Below are positions 16,264 through 27,051 of a DNA stretch of 64,000 nt, one piece after another. The translations under genes and the position numbers were made by a program. The DNA is taken from contig NZ_CP108423.1 of NCBI RefSeq assembly GCF_035917235.1, forward strand, positions 6,973,501-7,037,500, read 5' to 3'. The DNA comes from Streptomyces sp. NBC_01294. GTDB lineage: Bacteria > Actinomycetota > Actinomycetes > Streptomycetales > Streptomycetaceae. The first letter of the stretch is position 1; each line of letters starts with the position of its first letter. Below the pieces are notes generated by a model, which saw nothing but the letters and a program-made list of their open reading frames with translations, was not told where the DNA came from and made no database searches.

Positions 16264-17934
16264 ATGAAGGAAAACGTCGACCACCGCGTCCCGGTCCTCA
16301 TCGTGGGCGGCTCGCTGGTGGGCCTGTGCACCTCGCTGTTCCTCGGCCGACACGGCATCACGCACATGCTGGTCGAGAAGCACGCGGGTACCTCCCTGCA
16401 CCCACGCGGACGCGGTATCAACGTACGGACGATGGAGCTGTTCCGGGTCGCCCGCGTCGAGGACCGGATCCGAGAGGCCGCCTCGGTCCTGTCGGACAAC
16501 CACGGAATCCTGCAAGGCGGCTCGCTGACCGGCGAAGACCAGGAGTGGCTGTTCGAGCAGATCGACCCCGGGGGTGCGCTCGCGCGCTTCAGCCCGTCGG
16601 CATGGTGCCTGTGCAGCCAGAACGACATCGAGCCGGTACTGATGTCCGTGACCCCCACCCTCGGGGCGGACCTGCGGTTCTCCACCGAACTCCTCTCCTT
16701 CGAAACGGACGAGAGCGGGGTGACCGCGATCGTGAAGAACCGGGAGACCGGGGAGCACAGCACCGTGCGGTCGGACTACCTCGTCGCCGCCGACGGGCCC
16801 CGCAGCCCCGTGCGCGAACAGCTCCGCATCGGCCAGAACGGCCACGGCGACCTGTTCCACAACGTGAGCATCACCTTCCGGTCCCGCGGCCTCGCGGAGG
16901 TGGTCGGCGAGCGGCGCTTCATCGTGTGCTACCTGACCAAGCCCGACGCCGACGGGGCGCTGCTGCCGGTCGACAACCGCGAGCGGTGGGTCTTCCACGC
17001 GCCCTGGCACCCCGACCGGGGCGAGACGCTCGAGGACTTCACGGACGAGCGCTGCGTCGAGCACATCCGCCGGGCCGTGGGCGCTCCCGACCTGGACGTC
17101 GAGATCACCGGAAAGGCCCCGTGGCACGCCGCCGAGCGCGTCGCGCAGCGGTACGCGGCCGGCCGGGTCTTCCTGGCCGGCGACTCCGCCCACGAGATGT
17201 CCCCCACCGGGGCGTTCGGCTCGAACACCGGCATCCAGGACGCCCACAACCTCGCCTGGAAGCTGGCCGCGGTACTGGACGGTGCGGCGGGCCCGGGGCT
17301 CCTGCAGACGTACGAGGCCGAGCGGCTGCCGGTGGCCCGGGCGACCGCCGAACGCGCCTCGGCCCGTTCGGCGGAGCACAGCCACCCGGGGTACGAGCCG
17401 GACGCCCAGACCCTCCCCGAGCCCGCCCCCGAGCCCGCCCCGCGCGGTGGCCCGCAGGCCGGCGTCCTCCCCGTGGTCATGGGCTACCGGTACAACGAGG
17501 GCGCGGTCCTGGGAACCGACCCGGACCTGCCCGTCCTGCCCGAACGGATGGCGCTCCGCGGCGAGCCGGGAACCCGGGCGCCGCACATGTGGCTGCGCGC
17601 ACCGGGGGTGCCGGAGCGGAAGTCCACCGTCGACCTCTACGAGCGGTCGTTCGTCCTGCTCAGCTCCGAGGGCACGTCGTGGAGCGGTGCGGCGGGGTCC
17701 GTCGCCAAGCGGATGAACGTGCGCCTGGACGCGTACGGGATCGGCACCGGGCCGGAGGCCGACCTGATCCCGGAGGACGGCGCGGACTGGGCCGAGGTGC
17801 ACGGCACCACCGCGGCCGGCGCGGTCCTGGTCCGCCCGGACGGCTTCGTGGCGTGGCGCTCGGCCGATGAAGCCGTCATGGACCCGGAAGTGGTGCTCCA
17901 GAAGGTGCTGACCACCCTGCTGGACCGCACCTGA
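16264..17934 (+). CDS. FAD-dependent aromatic polyketide hydroxylase (WhiE-VIII/SchC-like)
   Basis: 556 residues from ATG 16264 with GGAAG just upstream. Class A flavin monooxygenase: N-terminal dinucleotide fold VPVLIVGGSLVGLCTSLFL, middle motif DYLVAADGPRSPVR (DG motif), and FAD-binding RVFLAGDSAHEMSPTGAFG with GSNTGIQDAHNLAWKLA. The extended C-terminal thioredoxin-like domain (YERSFVLLSSEG, VLVRPDGFVAWRS) is found in the PhhA/TetX-like polyketide and phenol hydroxylases. It probably hydroxylates an aromatic polyketide (pigment) using NAD(P)H. It diverges from the SchA/CurD-like gene across 147 bases and ends at a strong hairpin. Confidence 0.9.
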   Translation: MKENVDHRVPVLIVGGSLVGLCTSLFLGRHGITHMLVEKHAGTSLHPRGRGINVRTMELFRVARVEDRIREAASVLSDNHGILQGGSLTGEDQEWLFEQIDPGGALARFSPSAWCLCSQNDIEPVLMSVTPTLGADLRFSTELLSFETDESGVTAIVKNRETGEHSTVRSDYLVAADGPRSPVREQLRIGQNGHGDLFHNVSITFRSRGLAEVVGERRFIVCYLTKPDADGALLPVDNRERWVFHAPWHPDRGETLEDFTDERCVEHIRRAVGAPDLDVEITGKAPWHAAERVAQRYAAGRVFLAGDSAHEMSPTGAFGSNTGIQDAHNLAWKLAAVLDGAAGPGLLQTYEAERLPVARATAERASARSAEHSHPGYEPDAQTLPEPAPEPAPRGGPQAGVLPVVMGYRYNEGAVLGTDPDLPVLPERMALRGEPGTRAPHMWLRAPGVPERKSTVDLYERSFVLLSSEGTSWSGAAGSVAKRMNVRLDAYGIGTGPEADLIPEDGADWAEVHGTTAAGAVLVRPDGFVAWRSADEAVMDPEVVLQKVLTTLLDRT

Positions 17935-17957
17935 CCCTCCTCCTCGGCGGGAACGGG

Positions 17958-18001
17958 AAGGGGCGTCGCCCCCGCGGTTTCCCGCGGGGGCGACACCCCT
18001 T
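17958..18001. terminator. Strong 20-bp stem hairpin terminator
   Basis: Two 20-base arms (left begins AAGGGGCG, right ends CACCCCTT) pair with one mismatch around a 4-base TTTC loop. It ends 24 bases after the hydroxylase stop and 22 bases before the stop of the convergent lipoprotein gene, so it can terminate both transcripts. Confidence 0.85.
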
Positions 18002-18023
18002 GACGGGTCGGGGCCGGATCAGG

Positions 18024-18602
18024 TCACGGGAGCATCGTCGAACCGAGCTCGCCCGGCTTCTTCGGCACCCAAGGCGCTACGGCGGTGGCTTCAGCGGGGT
18101 CCGGCTCGCCCATGCTCACCCGCCAGACGTCCCTGTACTCCGTGCTCCCGGGCAGGACGTGGATCTCCTTGATCTGGCCGGTGTCGTGCAGGTAGAGCAC
18201 GACGGTCTGCCGGTACGACCCCTCGTCGTAGAACTCCGCGGTGACCTTCCCTCCGGCGCCCTTGCGGAACGCGGCGATCCAGTTCTCGGCGGTCTTTTTG
18301 GTCGTGCCCTTGTCCTGCGCGTCGTTGGCCAGGGACGCCAGCTCGTCGGCCTTCCCGTCGGCTATCCGCCACACCACCTGCTGGGTGATCCCCAACGTGC
18401 CCGTGGACGGGTACCCGACGACCGCGAGCGGCGGGTGGCTGCTGTAGTCCCCGGCGTACTGCACGTCCTCGGCGTCGTACTCCCTCGAGCAGCCGGTGAG
18501 CGCGCCGAGCGCCAGGGCGCAGACGAGGGCGGCCCGCAGGGCCGCCGCCGGCCTCACGGGGACCGCGGCCCGAGGGCGGCGACCTCTACGAGGGAACAAC
18601 AT
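18024..18602 (-). CDS. Lipoprotein of unknown function, paralogue of the next gene
   Basis: 192 residues. After a basic N-terminus there is a hydrophobic stretch and lipobox (ALVCALALGALTGCS), so the mature protein is expected to be lipid-anchored outside the membrane. The body contains VVWRIADGKADELASLA, WIAAFRKGAGGKVTAEFYDEG and WRVSMGEPDPAEATAVAPW, each repeated with small changes in the 18630-19163 protein, so the two are tandem duplicates. GGAGG lies only one base before the ATG at 18602, too close for efficient initiation; the in-frame GTG at 18557 would still leave a full lipoprotein signal. No family recognised. Confidence 0.8.
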   Translation of the reverse strand: MLFPRRGRRPRAAVPVRPAAALRAALVCALALGALTGCSREYDAEDVQYAGDYSSHPPLAVVGYPSTGTLGITQQVVWRIADGKADELASLANDAQDKGTTKKTAENWIAAFRKGAGGKVTAEFYDEGSYRQTVVLYLHDTGQIKEIHVLPGSTEYRDVWRVSMGEPDPAEATAVAPWVPKKPGELGSTMLP

Positions 18603-18629
18603 GCCTCCAGATGAATGTGATCGGTCAGG

Positions 18630-19163
18630 TCAGCGCGGAGTCTTCGAGCCGAGACCCCCAGGCGCCTTCGGAACCCACTCGGGGACCGCCGAGGCCTCCC
18701 TCGGATCCGGCTCGCGCATGCTCACGCGCCAGCCGCCCTCTCCGGTGCTCCCGGTGATGCGGACGTGGAACGCCTTGGTCTGCGCCGTGTCGTGGAAGTA
18801 CACGACGACGATCTGCCGCACGGACCCCTCGTCGTAGAACTCCGCGGTCACCTTGCCCCCGGCCCCCTTGCGGAAGGCCTGGATCCAGTTCTGCGCGGTC
18901 GTGCGGCTCTCGCCGTTCACCTCGTCGCCGTCGGCGGCGAGCGACGCCAGTTCGTCGGCCTTCCCGTCGGCGATCCGCCAGATCAGTTTCTGGGTGATCC
19001 GGAGGGAGTCGGAGGTGGGATGGCCGACCACGCCCAGCGGTTCGTGGTTCCCGTAGTCGGTCGCGTACTGCAGTCCTTCCTCGTCGGCCGCGCAGCCGGT
19101 GAGCGATCCCCACGCCACAACGGCCACCAGGGCAGCCCGCGCCGCGGACAAACGAGTGGCCAT
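18630..19163 (-). CDS. Lipoprotein of unknown function (tandem paralogue)
   Basis: 177 residues with a lipoprotein signal (ALVAVVAWGSLTGCAAD) and then a domain matching its downstream neighbour: LIWRIADGKADELASLA, WIQAFRKGAGGKVTAEFYDEG, WRVSMREPDPREASAVPEWVPK. GAGG lies upstream of the ATG at 19163. The pair is separated by 27 bases and probably co-transcribed, reading away from the metE leader. The conserved block looks like a small secreted alpha/beta domain, but I recognise no family and would not assign a role. Confidence 0.82.
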   Translation of the reverse strand: MATRLSAARAALVAVVAWGSLTGCAADEEGLQYATDYGNHEPLGVVGHPTSDSLRITQKLIWRIADGKADELASLAADGDEVNGESRTTAQNWIQAFRKGAGGKVTAEFYDEGSVRQIVVVYFHDTAQTKAFHVRITGSTGEGGWRVSMREPDPREASAVPEWVPKAPGGLGSKTPR

Positions 19164-19424
19164 ACGTCCTCGGCCTTCCGGTGAGTATCGGGTGATCTCG
19201 ATGCAGAGAGCTGCAACCTAGCGCCCTGACCAGGCAGTTCGAAGTGGCAAACGGACAAGGGGGACACAATGCGCGACTCAGTGACGCAATTCACGCCATG
19301 GCCGGGTTTCGCCGGTCGGTGAGGAGCGGGAGACCCGGACGTCTCATCCCGACATCCGGATGCTGGACACCTCCGCCCGCCGCCGGGGAACGCCATCTAC
19401 TCTGGCCGGGCAGCTGGTTCGCCC

Positions 19425-19622
19425 CGTCCGCCAGGCGGGATGCGTCGTAAGAGGGAACCCGGTGGGAATCCGGGACTGCCCCGCAGCGGTGAGCGGGAAC
19501 GACCGCCGTCATACGCACTGGGCCCGGCCGGGTCTGGGAAGCGACGGCCAGTAGGAGTCTCGTACGGCATCCGTACGACGAGACGTGCCCGCGAGTCCGA
19601 AGACCTGCCCGTTGCCCGTGTG
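19425..19622 (+). ncRNA. Cobalamin (B12) riboswitch in the metE leader
   Basis: Conserved elements are in the right order: GAGGGAACCCGGTGGGAATC followed by CCGGGACTGCCCCGCAGCGG, then GGAAGCGACGGCCAGTAGG (L-region), a long hairpin TCTCGTACGG...CCGTACGACGAGA, and the 3' box GAGTCCGAAGACCTGCC. It precedes metE by about 170 bases. Expected action: adenosyl- or methylcobalamin binding turns off this B12-independent enzyme when the B12-dependent MetH can work. End points are approximate. The 170-base stretch 19623-19793 after the aptamer probably contains the expression platform; the stretch 19164-19424 presumably holds the promoters for metE and the divergent lipoproteins, and I see no gene in it. 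Confidence 0.93.
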
Positions 19623-19793
19623 CGACCGATCGCGCGCGGAAATCCCGGTGACCTCGTGGGCGGGTCGGCGACACATCAGGCGGACGGCCGCGGGCAGGTG
19701 CCCGGTCAACGGTCGAGGTCCGTCCGGTTCGTCATCCCTTCGCGCCTGAGGCCCTCACCGGGTCCACAGGAAAAGCTCGCGAAGGAGAGTTCC

Positions 19794-22115
19794 GTGACCC
19801 GCACGACCCCAGCCGCCGCCGCAGTACAGGCCACCGCGGCCACCGTGTACGGCTACCCCCGACAGGGGCGGAACCGGGAACTGAAGAAGGCCGTCGAGGG
19901 CTACTGGAAGGGCCGCGTCACCGCGGACGCCCTCCGGGAGACCGCCCGCGACCTGCGCCGGACCAACTGGCAGCAGCTGGCCGACGCCGGCATCACGGAA
20001 GTGCCGACCGGCGACTTCTCGTACTACGACCACGTGCTGGACACCAGCGTGATGGTCGGCGCCGTCCCCGCACGCCACCGCGCCGCCGTACGGACCGACG
20101 CCCTCGACGGCTACTTCGCCATGGCGCGCGGCACCCAGGAGGTGGCGCCGCTCGAAATGACCAAGTGGTTCGACACCAACTACCACTACCTGGTGCCGGA
20201 ACTGGGCCCCGACACCGTCTTCACGGCGGACTCCGCGCAGCAGGTCGCCGAGCTGGAGGAGGCCCTGGCCCTCGGCCACACCGCCCGTCCGGTGCTGGTC
20301 GGCCCGGTGACCTACCTGCTGCTGGCCAAGCCCGCCCCCGGCGTCGCGGCCGACTTCGAGCCCCTGACGCTGCTCGACCGCCTGCTGCCCGTGTACGCGC
20401 GGGTCCTCGCGGACCTGCGCGCGGCCGGAGCCGAGTGGGTGCAGCTGGACGAACCCGCTCTGGTGCAGGACCGCACCCCGGCCGAACTGAACGCCGCCGC
20501 CCGCACCTACCGCGAGCTCGGCGCCGCGGCCGACCGGCCGAAGCTGCTCGTGGCCTCGTACTTCGACCGGCTCGGCGAGGCCCTGCCCGTCCTGGCCAAG
20601 GCCCCCGTCGACGGTCTCGCCCTGGACTTCACCGGCGCCGCCGCCGCGAACCTCGCCGACCTCGCCGCCGTCGGGGGCCTGCCCGGCAAGCGCCTCGTCG
20701 CGGGCGTCGTCAACGGCCGCAACATCTGGATCAACGACTTCGAGAAGTCCCTGGCCACCCTCGGCACCCTCCTGGGCCTGGCCGGCCGGGTCGACGTGGC
20801 CGCGTCCTGCTCCCTGCTCCACGTGCCGCTGGACGCCGGCGCCGAACGGGACATCGACCCGCAGGTCCGGCGCTGGCTCGCCTTCGCCCGGCAGAAGACC
20901 GCGGAGATCTCCACGCTCGCCCGCGGCCTCGCCCGCGGCACGCAGACGATCACGGCCGAACTCGCCGCCAACCGGGCCGACCTGGCCTCCCGCGCGAACT
21001 CCGCCCTCACCCGCGACCCCGCCGTACGCGCCCGGACCGCGGCCGTCACGGACGCCGACGGCCGCCGCTCCCAGCCGTACGAGAGGCGCGCGAGCGCCCA
21101 GCACGCCCGCCTGGGCCTGCCCGTGCTCCCCACGACGACCATCGGATCGTTTCCGCAGACCACTGAACTGCGCACGGCCCGCGCCGATCTGCGGGCCGGC
21201 CGCATCGAAAGGACCGGCTACGAGGACCGCATCGAGGCCGAGATCCGGGAAGTCCTCGCCTTCCAGGAGAAGGCCGGCATCGACGTCCTGGTGCACGGCG
21301 AGCCCGAGCGCAACGACATGGTCCAGTACTTCGCCGAGCAGCTCACCGGCTACCTGGCCACCCAGCACGGCTGGGTCCAGTCCTACGGCACCCGCTACGT
21401 CCGCCCGCCCGTCCTGGCCGGCGACATCTCCCGCCCCGACCCGATGACCGTGCGCTGGACCACGTACGCCCAGTCGCAGACCGGCCGCCCCGTCAAGGGC
21501 ATGCTCACCGGCCCGGTCACCATGCTCGCCTGGTCCTTCGTCCGCGACGACCAGCCGCTCGGCGACACCGCCCGCCAGGTCGCGCTGGCCCTGCGCGACG
21601 AGGTGAACGACCTGGAGGCCGCGGGCACGTCCGTCATCCAGGTGGACGAGCCGGCCCTGCGCGAGACCCTGCCGCTGCGGGCCGCCGACCACGCGGCCTA
21701 CCTCGCGTGGGCCACCGAGTCCTTCCGGCTCACCACCGCGGGCGTGCGTCCGGACACCCAGATCCACACGCACATGTGCTACGCCGAGTTCGGCGACATC
21801 GTCGAGGCCATCGAGGACCTCGACGCCGACGTCATCAGCCTGGAAGCCGCCCGCTCCCACATGCAGGTCGCCGACGAGCTGGCGGGCGCCGACTACCCGC
21901 GCGAGGTCGGCCCCGGCGTCTGGGACATCCACTCGCCGCGGATCCCCTCCGTCGCCGAGACGTCGGCGCTGCTCCGCAAGGGACTGGCGGCCATCCCGGC
22001 CGAACGGCTGTGGGTCAACCCCGACTGCGGGCTGAAGACCCGTGCCTGGCCGGAGACGAAGGCCTCCCTGGAGAACCTGGTGGAGGCGGCCCGGCAGGTG
22101 CGCAGCGAGATCTAG
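19794..22115 (+). CDS. metE: Cobalamin-independent methionine synthase
   Basis: 773 residues from GTG 19794 with GAAGGAGAG seven bases upstream. N-terminal half starts [21 protein letters not shown]; the catalytic half has [45 protein letters not shown], the zinc ligands in [10 protein letters not shown] (His and Cys), [10 protein letters not shown] (Glu) and [11 protein letters not shown] (Cys). It transfers a methyl group from 5-methyltetrahydropteroyl-triglutamate to homocysteine in the cytosol. Length matches E. coli MetE closely. Control by the upstream B12 riboswitch is strongly supported. Its TAG stop shares the CTAG palindrome with the TAG stop of the convergent TetR gene. Confidence 0.98.
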   Translation: MTRTTPAAAAVQATAATVYGYPRQGRNRELKKAVEGYWKGRVTADALRETARDLRRTNWQQLADAGITEVPTGDFSYYDHVLDTSVMVGAVPARHRAAVRTDALDGYFAMARGTQEVAPLEMTKWFDTNYHYLVPELGPDTVFTADSAQQVAELEEALALGHTARPVLVGPVTYLLLAKPAPGVAADFEPLTLLDRLLPVYARVLADLRAAGAEWVQLDEPALVQDRTPAELNAAARTYRELGAAADRPKLLVASYFDRLGEALPVLAKAPVDGLALDFTGAAAANLADLAAVGGLPGKRLVAGVVNGRNIWINDFEKSLATLGTLLGLAGRVDVAASCSLLHVPLDAGAERDIDPQVRRWLAFARQKTAEISTLARGLARGTQTITAELAANRADLASRANSALTRDPAVRARTAAVTDADGRRSQPYERRASAQHARLGLPVLPTTTIGSFPQTTELRTARADLRAGRIERTGYEDRIEAEIREVLAFQEKAGIDVLVHGEPERNDMVQYFAEQLTGYLATQHGWVQSYGTRYVRPPVLAGDISRPDPMTVRWTTYAQSQTGRPVKGMLTGPVTMLAWSFVRDDQPLGDTARQVALALRDEVNDLEAAGTSVIQVDEPALRETLPLRAADHAAYLAWATESFRLTTAGVRPDTQIHTHMCYAEFGDIVEAIEDLDADVISLEAARSHMQVADELAGADYPREVGPGVWDIHSPRIPSVAETSALLRKGLAAIPAERLWVNPDCGLKTRAWPETKASLENLVEAARQVRSEI

Positions 22116-22726
22116 GGCGCGGCCACGGCGGCGTCCTCACCGACGAGGCCGGCGACGTGGTCGGTGATCATGTCGAGGATGTCCGCCGAGATCGTGTCGT
22201 CGCCGAGGACGAGGTGGTTCAGCGTCAGTCCGTCGGTCATGGCCGCCAGATAGCGCGCCAGCACCGGTACGGGCACGCGGAGGGCGAAGCCCATCCGGTG
22301 ACGGAGCTGTTCGATCAGTTCGGCGTAGGTGTCGCAGTACAGCTCGTACTGCCGTCGCGCCAGGTGCTCGAAGCCCGGTCGGCGCAGGGCGTACTGGGTG
22401 AGTTCGTACGTGAGCATGTGTTCGCCCGGGTGGGCGGACACATGGTCCCAGTACGCTTGGAAGCCGGCCCGGACGGTCTCCCGGAGGGTGGCCTTCGGCT
22501 GGATCGCCTCCTTCACCACGGTGATGCTGTGCTCGGTGATCGCCGTGATGACGGACTCCAGCAGGGCCTGCTTGGAGTCGAAGCAGTAGTGGAAGACGCT
22601 CAGTGACACGCCCGCCTCGGCGGAGATCGACCGGGTCGTCGTGCGGGCGACGCCGTCGCGGGTCATCGCGCGGATCGCGGCCTCGGTCAGCTGGCGGCGC
22701 CGCTCGGCCGACGGCATCCGTGCCAT
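22112..22726 (-). CDS. TetR-family transcriptional regulator
   Basis: 204 residues from ATG 22726 with AGAGGAA upstream; a longer open frame is low-complexity and unlikely. N-terminal HTH: RRRQLTEAAIRAMTRDGVARTTTRSISAEAGVSLSVFHYCFDSKQALLESV. The remaining helices form the ligand-binding dimer domain (AHPGEHMLTYELTQYALRRPGFEHLARRQYELY). It overlaps metE by four bases in convergent orientation and lies 190 bases upstream of the secreted hydrolase gene on the same strand. Targets are unknown; the upstream GC repeat separates it from that hydrolase. Confidence 0.92.
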   Translation of the reverse strand: MARMPSAERRRQLTEAAIRAMTRDGVARTTTRSISAEAGVSLSVFHYCFDSKQALLESVITAITEHSITVVKEAIQPKATLRETVRAGFQAYWDHVSAHPGEHMLTYELTQYALRRPGFEHLARRQYELYCDTYAELIEQLRHRMGFALRVPVPVLARYLAAMTDGLTLNHLVLGDDTISADILDMITDHVAGLVGEDAAVAAP

Positions 22727-22745
22727 GGGCGTTCCTCTCGGTTCG

Positions 22746-22840
22746 TGCTGTGCGTGCGGTGCTGTGCGTGCGGTGCGGTGCGGTGCCGTCCCGTGCCGTG
22801 CCGTGCGGTGTGGTCCTGCGCGGTGCGGTGCCGCGGCGGG
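22746..22840. repeat. Low-complexity GTGCGGT/GTGCCGT repeat
   Basis: Irregular short repeats of GTGCGGT, GTGCTGT and GTGCCGT run for about 95 bases between the TetR start and the end of the hydrolase gene. No coding potential that I accept. It may be slippage-derived; G-rich on the plus strand, so unusual secondary structure is possible. Confidence 0.75.
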
Positions 22841-22917
22841 CCGGGGAAGGCGGCCGGGGCCGGCCGGATCGGTGGAGATCCGGCCGGCCCCGGCCCCTGG
22901 ACGACGCCTCGGCGGTG

Positions 22918-24984
22918 TCAGCTGCTGAAGACGCCGACCTCGTGGAGCGAGTACCCCCACTGGGTGCCGCGCTGCAGTCCGTGGATGCGGACGTAGCGGG
23001 CCGTGGTGCCGGTGAACAGCGCCGTGTCCAGGCCGCCGTCACCGGTGGTGGTGGACCATGCGGACTGCCAGTTCGTGCCGTCGGTCGACAGCTCGACGCG
23101 GTACGCCTTCCCGTGCGCGCGCTCCCAGTCGAGGGTGACGCGCTTGACCAGGCTCGGGGTCCCGAGATCGACCTGGAGCCACTGGTCGTCGCTCCAGTCG
23201 CTCGCCCAGCGGGTGCCCGTGTTCCCGTCGACCGCCCGGTACGGCGCGTAGCTCGTGAACGGGTTCCACTCCGACGAGCTGGCCGAGGCGGCCGCGCCCG
23301 CGGCCAGGTTCACCCCGGCCTTGTGCTTCTCCGACGAACCCCAGGTGGTGAGGTAGGACTCGGCGCCCCGGAAGAGGTCGTCGACCACGCCCTGGCCGCC
23401 GACGATCCGGATGTCCTCGATCCAGTCCGGGACCAGGCCGTAGTGCGAGGCACCGTCGGTGTTGAGGTCCCACGTGCGCTGCCCGGTGGTCTGCTTGTCG
23501 ATGACGGAGCCGCCGTCGGTGCTGCGGAAGGGGTAGCGCACCGGGTTCGGGGTGTCCGCCCCTCGGGGGCCGGGCCAGCCGCCGACGCCGTTCATGTCGG
23601 TGCCGTAGCCGTAGCCGACGTTGTACTTGTCGCGCAGCGCGTCCGTGCGCTTCGCCTCCGCGCTGAACCCTTCGGCTCCGCCCATGTACTGGGCGATGAA
23701 GCCGCCGAGCTTGTAGAGCCGCTCGGTCCAGTTGAGGTCCATCCAGCTGTGCGAGGAGATGATGCCCGGGTAGGACTCGGACTCCAGGATGTCGAAGGCC
23801 TGGCCCGCGGCCTTGACGCTCATGTGGTCGATCTCCAGCATCATCTTGCGTTTCATCATGCCGCGGACGGCGTAGTCGCCCAGCTCGGTGAGACCGCGGG
23901 TGTTGCACTGCGCGTCCGCCGCGTACGACGGGACCGACACGCCCGCCGGCAGTTCCTTCTGGGCCGCGGGCGCCGCCGCGATGCCGATCGGGTTGTCGTG
24001 CTGCGGGCCGGTGCACTTCTCCGTCTTCCAGAAGGTGCCCGTCGACAGGAACTGGCCCACGTTGATCGCGGTGCCGAGGGCGCCCTGGTCGAAGCGCACC
24101 CCGCACAGGGCGTTGTCGAACTTGTGGCACAGGAACATGCTGCGCACGCCCAGCTTGTGCAGCTCGTCCAGGCCGCGGTCGATGTCAGCCTTGCCGCACT
24201 GCGCGATGTCCAGGATCTGCTTGCAGCCGAAGGGCTCGGAGGTCTCCACCCCGAGGACGACGGCCAGCTTGCCCTGCTTGATGACGTCGCGGGCCTGGTC
24301 GGAGTCGGTGACGATCCTGAACCAGCCCTTGCCGGGGCCGCCGTACATCTTGTCGATGTAGGCCTGCATGTCGTACGTCTTCTGCGCCTCCAGGCGGATG
24401 GCGGTCATCTCGTCGCAGCTGCGGTCCTTGAAGAAGTAGACCGAGCAGATCACGCCGTTGGTGACGAGGTCGTTGACGAGGACCCGCTGACCGCCGCGCC
24501 AGGCGCGTTCGACCCAGGCGTAGTAGTTCTGCTGGTGGGTCAGCGAGTCGTGGGCGGGCCAGTCCTTGAAGGTCGGCCAGCCGTCGGGGTCGTGCCTGCC
24601 GTCGCCGCCCTTGGTGATGAAGTCGAAGATCGCGAGCGAGCCGTCGGGGTAGTGCTCGGGGCAGTCCTTGAGCGCGTCGGCCACTCCCAGTTCGGAGAAC
24701 GGCTTGCCGCAGATGAGCCGGCCGCCGAAGCCCTCGTTGGACATCAGGTGGTCGTGCGCGTCGACGAAGCCCCGGACCCGCCCCTGCGCGTCGGTCCCCT
24801 TGAAGGGCTCGCCCGTGACGTTGATCGCGGAGTCGGGCGCGGGCCGCGCGACCGGATTCCACCAGCCGGGGTCGGCGGAGGAGCTGGGTACGGGGCCGAG
24901 CACCATCGCCACCACGGCGAGGAGCAATGACAGGACGGCGAGGGGCCTGCGCCTGGGGTGCGTGTGTCGGGAAATGGTCATCAC
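22918..24984 (-). CDS. Secreted M19 (renal-dipeptidase)-like metallohydrolase with C-terminal F5/8 type C domain
   Basis: 688 residues; GTG at 24984 or ATG at 24981. A signal peptide (LAVLSLLLAVVAMVLGPVPSSSADP) is followed by a TIM-barrel metal hydrolase with FVDAHDHLM, LGVETSEPFGCKQ, LEIDHMSVK, GIISSHSWMD and YGYGTDMNG, matching the His-x-Asp, Glu, His, His and Asp ligand order of membrane dipeptidases. Several Cys pairs fit an extracellular protein. Residues about 560-688 form a discoidin/F5-8C carbohydrate-binding domain (YRAVDGNTGTRWASDWSDD, WLQVDLG, YVRIHGLQRGTQWGYSLHEV). It probably hydrolyses a polymer-bound or small amide outside the cell. Substrate unknown. Confidence 0.85.
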   Translation of the reverse strand: MMTISRHTHPRRRPLAVLSLLLAVVAMVLGPVPSSSADPGWWNPVARPAPDSAINVTGEPFKGTDAQGRVRGFVDAHDHLMSNEGFGGRLICGKPFSELGVADALKDCPEHYPDGSLAIFDFITKGGDGRHDPDGWPTFKDWPAHDSLTHQQNYYAWVERAWRGGQRVLVNDLVTNGVICSVYFFKDRSCDEMTAIRLEAQKTYDMQAYIDKMYGGPGKGWFRIVTDSDQARDVIKQGKLAVVLGVETSEPFGCKQILDIAQCGKADIDRGLDELHKLGVRSMFLCHKFDNALCGVRFDQGALGTAINVGQFLSTGTFWKTEKCTGPQHDNPIGIAAAPAAQKELPAGVSVPSYAADAQCNTRGLTELGDYAVRGMMKRKMMLEIDHMSVKAAGQAFDILESESYPGIISSHSWMDLNWTERLYKLGGFIAQYMGGAEGFSAEAKRTDALRDKYNVGYGYGTDMNGVGGWPGPRGADTPNPVRYPFRSTDGGSVIDKQTTGQRTWDLNTDGASHYGLVPDWIEDIRIVGGQGVVDDLFRGAESYLTTWGSSEKHKAGVNLAAGAAASASSSEWNPFTSYAPYRAVDGNTGTRWASDWSDDQWLQVDLGTPSLVKRVTLDWERAHGKAYRVELSTDGTNWQSAWSTTTGDGGLDTALFTGTTARYVRIHGLQRGTQWGYSLHEVGVFSS

Positions 24985-25243
24985 TCACGTCTTCGGTCGG
25001 GGGGCACGACAAGCCACACGGCATGACGACGGCTTGACATGGACCGCACAAACAGTGGGACGAGAATCGCGACTGGCACCGACGGAGTCAAGAGTCCGGG
25101 ACGGATGACCTGATGACTCGTCAGTCAAACCCTTCCCCGGAAGGCGACGCGTTCGGACGGCGGGGCGGGTCCGGCCCCGATTGCGATCCGCGTTTCGCGG
25201 TGTCGAGGCGGCGTGAGCGCCCCGGGCGGCCTACCGTCGGGGT

Positions 25244-25528
25244 ATGAGTGGAACCGTCGTGGTGTACGAGCTCGACGAAACGGTGACGGCGCCCGACCCG
25301 GGAGGCTCGGCGGGGGGCGGCGACGCGCTCGTCCGGCGCGTGCACGCCGCACCGGCCGCCCCGGGCATGACCGCCGTCCCCGGTCCGCGGACCTTCTGCG
25401 GCAGGGACACGTTCGCGATGCAGGCGGCCTCCTGGCAGCCTGCGGGGCAGCCCGGCTCCACGTGGTACGACCCGCAGTACGCGAGCCGGGTCTGCCCCGC
25501 CTGCGACGACGCGGTGGGCAACGGCTGA
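25244..25528 (+). CDS. Small hypothetical protein with Cys motif
   Basis: 94 residues from ATG 25244; only a weak GGGG lies upstream. Codon use looks genuine (strong third-position GC). The C-terminal half holds TFCGRDTFAMQAASWQPAG and ASRVCPACDDAVGNG, so three cysteines (one C-x-x-C) that could bind zinc. No signal peptide or membrane segment. I do not recognise the family. It lies between two secreted hydrolase genes on the other strand; 24985-25243 contains no other gene that I can support, only presumed promoters for the flanking genes. Confidence 0.55.
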   Translation: MSGTVVVYELDETVTAPDPGGSAGGGDALVRRVHAAPAAPGMTAVPGPRTFCGRDTFAMQAASWQPAGQPGSTWYDPQYASRVCPACDDAVGNG

Positions 25529-25575
25529 GCGGGCAGGAAGCCCCCTCCCCGCACGCCGCCCCCCACACGTCGGCC

Positions 25576-26987
<1,412 letters not shown>

Positions 26988-27051
26988 CTACGAGGGCAGT
27001 TCCAGCAGCCGCACCGCGGTCTCGCGCATCTCCCCCTGCCTGCCCTCGGCC

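Noticed and set aside
19244..19450. Small plus-strand frame before metE
   Set aside because: It lies in the promoter/riboswitch region and has no start context or recognisable sequence.
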